Assembly (NCBI GenBank): GCA_035235625.1
Contig: CP141144.1
Span: 40,546,014-40,610,013 of the forward strand
DNA length: 64,000 bases
Origin: Saururus chinensis
Taxonomy: Eukaryota; Streptophyta; Magnoliopsida; Piperales; Saururaceae
Direction: 5' to 3'
The position numbers and the translations under genes were made by a program. The notes below the pieces were generated by a model that was given only the letters and a program-made list of their open reading frames with translations, had not been told where the DNA came from and did no database searches. Positions 59,153-64,000 of the stretch are shown here, piece after piece; the first letter of the stretch is position 1, and each line of letters starts with the position of its first letter.

Positions 59153-59872
59153 TGAAGAGTGGTGACAAAATAGTATAGTGGGAGGGCGCAAGCCCAAGGG
59201 CTGGCTCCAGAGAGAAATGCCCTTCTTTTTTTTGTTTCCCCATACATGCAAATAAAAATCACACCATCATAAGCAATATAATCATTTAAGGAGCAATTAT
59301 AGATTAGGAATACAATCAAGGAAGTACAAAGTACTAACCTTTTGGGCTGATTTGCCCTGGGATGCCAATAGCCTTCAACTGATGCCCGATTCCATTTGAA
59401 TGATAATTCAATAAGAGAAAAAAGGAGATTACCTTGTGGATATGTAAAGAACTCTCTTAATTAATCATCTAGTAATGGCAGTAGATCTCTTGTAGCAAAG
59501 CCCCCAAAGCACTCTTTTGATTCCAATCTTGAATCAACTCGGTGACATGCTTCCCAATGCAAGATCCAATTGAAGGGAAGCGAAGAAGAGGGAGGAGAAA
59601 GGGCGGGAAACCCTTTCTTCTTCCTTGGTAGTCCACACCAAGAGAGAGGAGAGAGATGGCGGTGTGCTGGGAGAGAGGGGGGAGAGATTAGGGCTCTAAC
59701 GCCTTTCTTAAGCCTTATATACTCTTCTCTCTTAAGTGGGCTTAATTTGTGGGCTTTTTACCAATTATCTACACATAAATTACCCTTGAGAGCCTTTTGC
59801 TACGGATGTGGGCTCGGACTCTCAGTGCATATGTAGGTCTGAGCCCTTGCACTCGACCATGCTCATTACAAG
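59153..59872 (-). repeat. 5' LTR of copia 2, first part
   Basis: Aligns with 36575-37170 and 37500-37545 of the 3' LTR, with a single copy of the segment duplicated there. It stops at CATGCTCATTACAAG, where the insertion at 59873 begins, and resumes at 62834. Confidence 0.82.
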
Positions 59873-62829
59873 TGTAAGATCATATAAGTCATATGTTTAG
59901 TTTATTGGTTAATTTCTTTATCAAAATTATGTAAGGAAACCATATGTATGTTAGAAGTCTTAGAGTCTAATTTGAGGTTGTTGTAGTCAAGTCAGATTTG
60001 GAATTAACAGACTTGAAAAATACAAGCATACATATTCTTATTAATTAAGGTGAAAGACTATAGTATGTGAAGGGTTTTGAATCATATCCAGATCACATTG
60101 GTATACATAAATCACTTGGAAAATGTTAATAAATAATTACAGAGGTTTCATAAGAATTTAGGTTAAAAAGGCAAATTGTCAAAAACATGCATGACAATTG
60201 ATCATTGCAAAAATGAGAAGGAAAATTTATTGATCGCTTGATGATTTAGCCCAATGCAAAATGAAGCCAAGAGTTATCTATCGATCACTCTCTCAATCGA
60301 TCAATCAATTGAAGAATTGCACACATTGAACACAGTCACCGATCGATTACCATTTACAATGATCACTTGTATCAAGAACATTTTACCTAAATTAAAACCT
60401 TCCAATTTCTATTTCATTCTTTATTTAAGTACAAGTTCTAAACCAACTTATTAAGCTATATAAGGGTTAGAAAATCACAAAATTGGATAGAGGAAAACTT
60501 AGAGGAGAAAAGAGGGTTTACACCTTTGCTTATTGTTTCTAAAAGGAGAATTCAATTGAGCTTTGTATTGAATATCTATGGTGAATTGAAGAAGACAATC
60601 TACAACTAAAGTGGTGGGAACCGATGTCCACTATACCCTGGCTAGCAATTAATGGGAAGGGAGCGGTGTAGGATGGCCAGGAAAGGGAGAAGGAGCAGCA
60701 TGGGTGTCAGACAGGAGAGAGAGGCAGGGGAGAATAGAGGATAATTAGATAGTAAACGATTCATTCCATAATCCTAATTAGGGCGTACCCTTACATTTAA
60801 ATAAACTAGCTAAGTGAGCTCACTAACAAACACCTAAGGCCCATTAACATAATTAAAAAAAAGTATTAATACCCTAATTAACCTATTTACCTAAATACCC
60901 TTATTAACAATAACATAATTAAAACCTATACTACTAGCATATGGACCCCAATAATAGACCCTTAGAACGTTCACAACATAAAGAAGTTGATTCATTGAGC
61001 ATTGAAAGAGGAGTTACAATATGTCCTCAATAGGAGATTGAAGATTTCCCCAAGGCCAATGTTAAAATAACAAGAGGAGATTGTTGAAACTAGAAGCAGA
61101 CAAAGATAAGGCAAGGAGGAAAAAGTTTCAAGTGCATGGAGAATACTTGAAGGCCAAGAACAATGATCTAAAAAAGTAAAGCTTGTGTTATAGTCTAAAC
61201 AATGTTGGTGGTTTACTTGTGTCCATATGAAGTTTTAGTTTTAGTGCATTGATTTGGTTCCTTTTGAACTACCATAGTTTTTTACCCTAGTTAGGGTATT
61301 CCATGTAAATTATTGTGTCTATGTGTGGATTGATTGGTGGTTAATTGGTTGAAAAATCAAGAGTGAGATTGAATGAATAATTAGGTTTTAATTTGAAAGA
61401 CAAAACTCAAAATAAAAAATTGTCAAAAAAAAGCATGACTATTTGCTAATTTTGAATGTTTGATTTTCATTTTGAGTACTATCTTTCAAATTAAAACCTA
61501 ATCATTCACTCAATCTCACTCTTAAATTATTAATCAATCAACCATCAATCTTGGACATAATAATTTACATAGAAAATCCCAGCTAGGGTAAAAAATTACA
61601 ACATTTACAAATGAACCAAATTAATGTAATAAAACTCAAACTTTACATAAACACAGGCAAATTATCAACCTTGTTTAGACTCTAATACAAGCTCTACTTG
61701 TTTAGATTGTTGTTCTTAGCCTTCAAATCTTCTCCAAACACTTGAAAACAATAAGCAAAGCTGTAGGTTTTCTCCTCTAGGTTTTCCTCTCTCCAATTTT
61801 GAGATTTCGTAACCGTTATATAGTTTAATAAATCGGTTTAGGACTTGTACTTAAATAAAGAATAAAATAAAAATCGAAATGTCTTAAATTAGGCAAATTG
61901 TTCTTGAAACAAGTGATTATTTTAAATAGCGATTAATGGGTGGCTATTTTCAATGTGCATGATTCTTCAATCGATTGATTGATTGCGAGAGCGATCAATC
62001 GATAACTCTCGTCTGCATTTTGCATAGGGTTGAATCATCAGGCGATCAATCATTTTGCCTTCTTATTTTTGCAGCGATTGATCGTTATGCATGTTTTGAT
62101 AATTTTGCCCTTTTTAACCTAAATTCTTCTGAAACTTCTGTAATCACATTTTAACCTTTTTCTAAGTGCTTTATGCATACCAATGTGATCTAGACATGTT
62201 TCAAAACCCTTCATATTCTTCAGGCTTTCACCTTAATCAACAAGAACTCATCTGCTTTTATTTTTAAAGTCTATCAATTCCAAATCTAACTTGGCCACAA
62301 CAACCTCAAATCAAATTCTAAGACTTCTAGCATACATATGGTTCTATGACATAATTTTGACAAAGAAATTAACAAATAAACTAAACATATGACTCATATG
62401 TTTTTATTAAAAACTAGAAGTAGACAAAGACAATGTAAGAAGAAGAAAGTTTCAAGTGCTTAGAAAAGACTTAAAGGCTAGCAACAATGATCTAAAGAAG
62501 AGAAGCTTGTCTTAGAGTTTTAACAAGGTTGGTGGTTAGCCTGTGTCCATGTCAAGTTTAAGTTCTAGTGTATTGATTCGGTTCATTTTAAACTGATATG
62601 ATTTTTTACCCTAATTGAGGTTTTTCATATAAATTGTTATGTTTATACGTGGATTGATTGATAATTCGAGAGTGAGATTAAGTAAATAATTAAATTTTAA
62701 TTATTTTTTCTTAATATAAAAATTTTGCACAAAGAGGTTAAAATTCTTAATTCTTACTTGTTAAAAATATTAATTTTAAAAGTAAAATAATAATTTACTA
62801 AGTCGATTAGACTGATATTAAACTCTCAA
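59873..62829. mobile_element. Insertion with long inverted repeats (fold-back type) in the copia 2 5' LTR
   Basis: Arm A (about 59873-60560) is repeated inverted at about 61735-62405. Segment B (about 61060-61425) is repeated inverted at 61440-61735 and again direct at 62405-62700, giving the order A - spacer - B - B' - A' - B. Shared markers include TAAACATATGA, CAATCGATCAATCAATTG and TTATTTAAGTACAAG with their complements. Flanks ACAAG (59868-59872) / AGAAG (62830-62834) resemble a 5-bp TSD with one mismatch. The spacer 60600-61050 is unrelated and may be a further insertion. No coding domains, so the class is unknown. Confidence 0.7.
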
Positions 62830-62833
62830 AGAA

Positions 62834-62912
62834 GGTCCATCCCTTGTTTACCACAAGTCCAACCATAGACGCATATACTAGAATCAAGCCCCACAAGGTG
62901 GAATATGCACAC
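62834..62912 (-). repeat. 5' LTR of copia 2, second part (truncated)
   Basis: GGTCCATCCCTTGTTTACCA to GAATATGCACACA aligns with 37548-37632 of the 3' LTR. The remaining LTR end (37633-38175 in the partner) is missing here, so the element's right edge was lost. Confidence 0.72.
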
Positions 62913-63553
62913 AGCACAGCTAATCAAAAAGGCAAAACTAATACACTAATCTATTTAATTCATAACTTTTAAAACAATTAAAAAAAACCACACAAGCACT
63001 AACAAGGCATAGGTGCCTACGTGGAAAAAATACTATTATAAAAAATATTTTTTTATCTCTATTATTTGGGTAATTATTATTTTTTAATATTACTTATATA
63101 ATTTTCCCCATAATTCGACATAGTTACAAAAACAAAACAAAATAAGTCCTATTGCAACTAAACCGTTCCATTGGCAGCACTACTCCTGACAGCCAACTAA
63201 CGTGCATGCAAACATTATGCGTGGGCATCCCTGTGCGGGGTGAACCAAGAAACATATAATATGGAAATTACTATTACTGTGGGCAATCTCATCTTTGGCT
63301 TGTCTGAACATTAGTTCTTTTAGTCGACCTGCAAAATCTAAATGCAGCAGCATTCCAGCTCAAACTCACGTCTGAGTCAAGCCTGTCATACCTGCACGCC
63401 TACTCAAGATCAAGATGATACTTAAAAATTCGAATAAAAACTGATCTCAGTTTGTCTTTGGCTCATTCGTTTCAACAATTCTGCAACAAAAAGCCTTGAG
63501 CTCAGGCAGATGTACACAATAATGGTCACATAAATTGCAACCTATAAGCATCA
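62913..63553. other. No gene supported; contains a small repeat relic
   Basis: 63015-63110 (AGGTGCCTACGTGGAAAAAA, then an AT-rich run with TTATTTGGGTAATTATTATT) resembles 35040-35160. Beyond 63180 the sequence becomes less AT-rich, consistent with approaching a transcribed region. Confidence 0.4.
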
Positions 63554-63862
63554 ATGAACCTCGTGGCAGCTAAACACAATAATCTAAAAATCGAATCATC
63601 TTCATGGGCATTCCCCAAATACACAACCTCCCCATGGCTCAGCTTACATCGATCCGCAATATCACTTTTCTCCACTCATCCATCAAAAATAAAAAATTAC
63701 AACATGAATTTCACAAGACTACAACCTGGTGTCTTCCAATGCTGTTCCTTGCATCTGGCCAGATATCATGTACTGGCCCCAAATACTTGTATCCTAGTGC
63801 AGCTCCCAGGTGAACTTCAGGTTCATTGCCACGCGCTCACTCTTGCCTTCACTGCATATATT
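63554..63862 (-). CDS. Possible last exon and 3' UTR of a host gene, unknown product
   Basis: On the minus strand a plausible acceptor ATTAATATATGCAG (about 63863) is preceded by a T-rich stretch and followed by an exon-like segment. One frame gives EGKSERVAMNLKFTWELH followed by TAG. An alternative frame, opening about 25 bases further in, gives GNEPEVHLGAALGYKYLGPV and HDIWPDARNSIGRHQVVVL before TGA. Both look protein-like and I cannot choose between them. Base composition is less AT-rich than the transposon landscape. Upstream exons lie outside the window. The plus-strand open frame over the same bases (63554-63910) is more likely a shadow. Confidence 0.3.
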
Positions 63863-64000
63863 AATCTTCCACTTTACAAACAAAAACACTCCATTTTCAC
63901 ATTCCAATAATTTCAAATGCAGGAGCTGCAACTAATGCCTTTTCTGCTATTTTTCTACCATTTCAACTCATGTTTTGCTGAGTGCCTCTTGTCCGCTGTA

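Larger units (their letters stand above)
36565..62912 (-). mobile_element. Ty1/copia retrotransposon 2, very old, with multiple nested insertions
   Basis: Minus-strand element whose parts are scattered over 26 kb by later insertions: 3' LTR 36565-38175, RNase H 38230-38650, RT 38650-39028 plus 41568-42100, integrase 42340-43200, protease and pre-integrase 43205-43837, gag 50112-50432 plus 57824-58240, leader, PBS 59139-59152, 5' LTR 59153-59872 plus 62830-62912. Removing the insertions reconnects coding segments at 39028/41568, 43837/50112 and 50440/57824. The zinc-knuckle-to-protease junction reads CPQKDYQT then KTNNNNKVKNKEIICVVSE. All domains carry stops and frameshifts. Confidence 0.88.

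Overview
This is a window from a flowering-plant nuclear genome, in a transposon-dense, gene-poor stretch. The evidence is several kinds of plant transposable element: Ty1/copia polyprotein remnants primed by tRNA-Met, Ty3/gypsy-type long LTRs, a CACTA (En/Spm) element with TNP1/TNP2-type protein debris, a MULE transposase scrap, hAT MITEs with 8-bp target duplications, and Stowaway-like sequence. There are long AT-rich non-coding stretches and very few long open frames. I cannot name the species. No bacterial, organellar or CRISPR-like feature was seen, and no intact cellular gene can be supported.

Layout. 1-2760: a solo LTR (355-2520) inserted in the end of another LTR. 2856-13206: a tandem segmental duplication (2856-7317 and 9050-13206), each unit carrying a Stowaway-like element, a hAT MITE and a gene-like fragment. 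The spacer between the units holds a long (TA)n tract and a MULE remnant. 15043-17124: a solo LTR of the same family as 355-2520 but inverted, with a perfect TSD. 17493-24326: a complete but decayed copia element on the minus strand. 25002 to about 31.7 kb: a CACTA element on the minus strand, split by an LTR-derived insertion (27441-29675). 31705-34944: another solo LTR.

36565 to about 62.91 kb: one very old minus-strand copia element that serves as a landing pad. In order along the plus strand it holds: 3' LTR (with an internal tandem duplication and a 354-bp hAT MITE), RNase H, part of RT, a solo LTR at 39029-41567 (TSD CTATC), the rest of RT, integrase, protease, two head-to-head LTR-type insertions (43838-50111), the gag zinc knuckle, a hAT element (50441-57815, TSD CCCATAGG) that itself contains a whole non-autonomous gypsy-type element (51110-57758), the gag N-terminus, the leader, a tRNA-Met primer site, and the 5' LTR, itself broken by a 3-kb fold-back insertion (59873-62829). 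Removing the insertions in order restores the copia reading frame across several junctions, so the nesting order can be read directly.

63.55-63.86 kb may hold the last exon and 3' UTR of a host gene on the minus strand; this is the only candidate cellular gene and is weak.

Nothing here is clearly a new biological system. The most unusual sequence signals are a GTTCGAACGGC motif cluster and a conserved splice-donor-like site in one group of long LTRs, a hairpin array inside the hAT MITE family, the compound fold-back insertion, and the depth of nesting.
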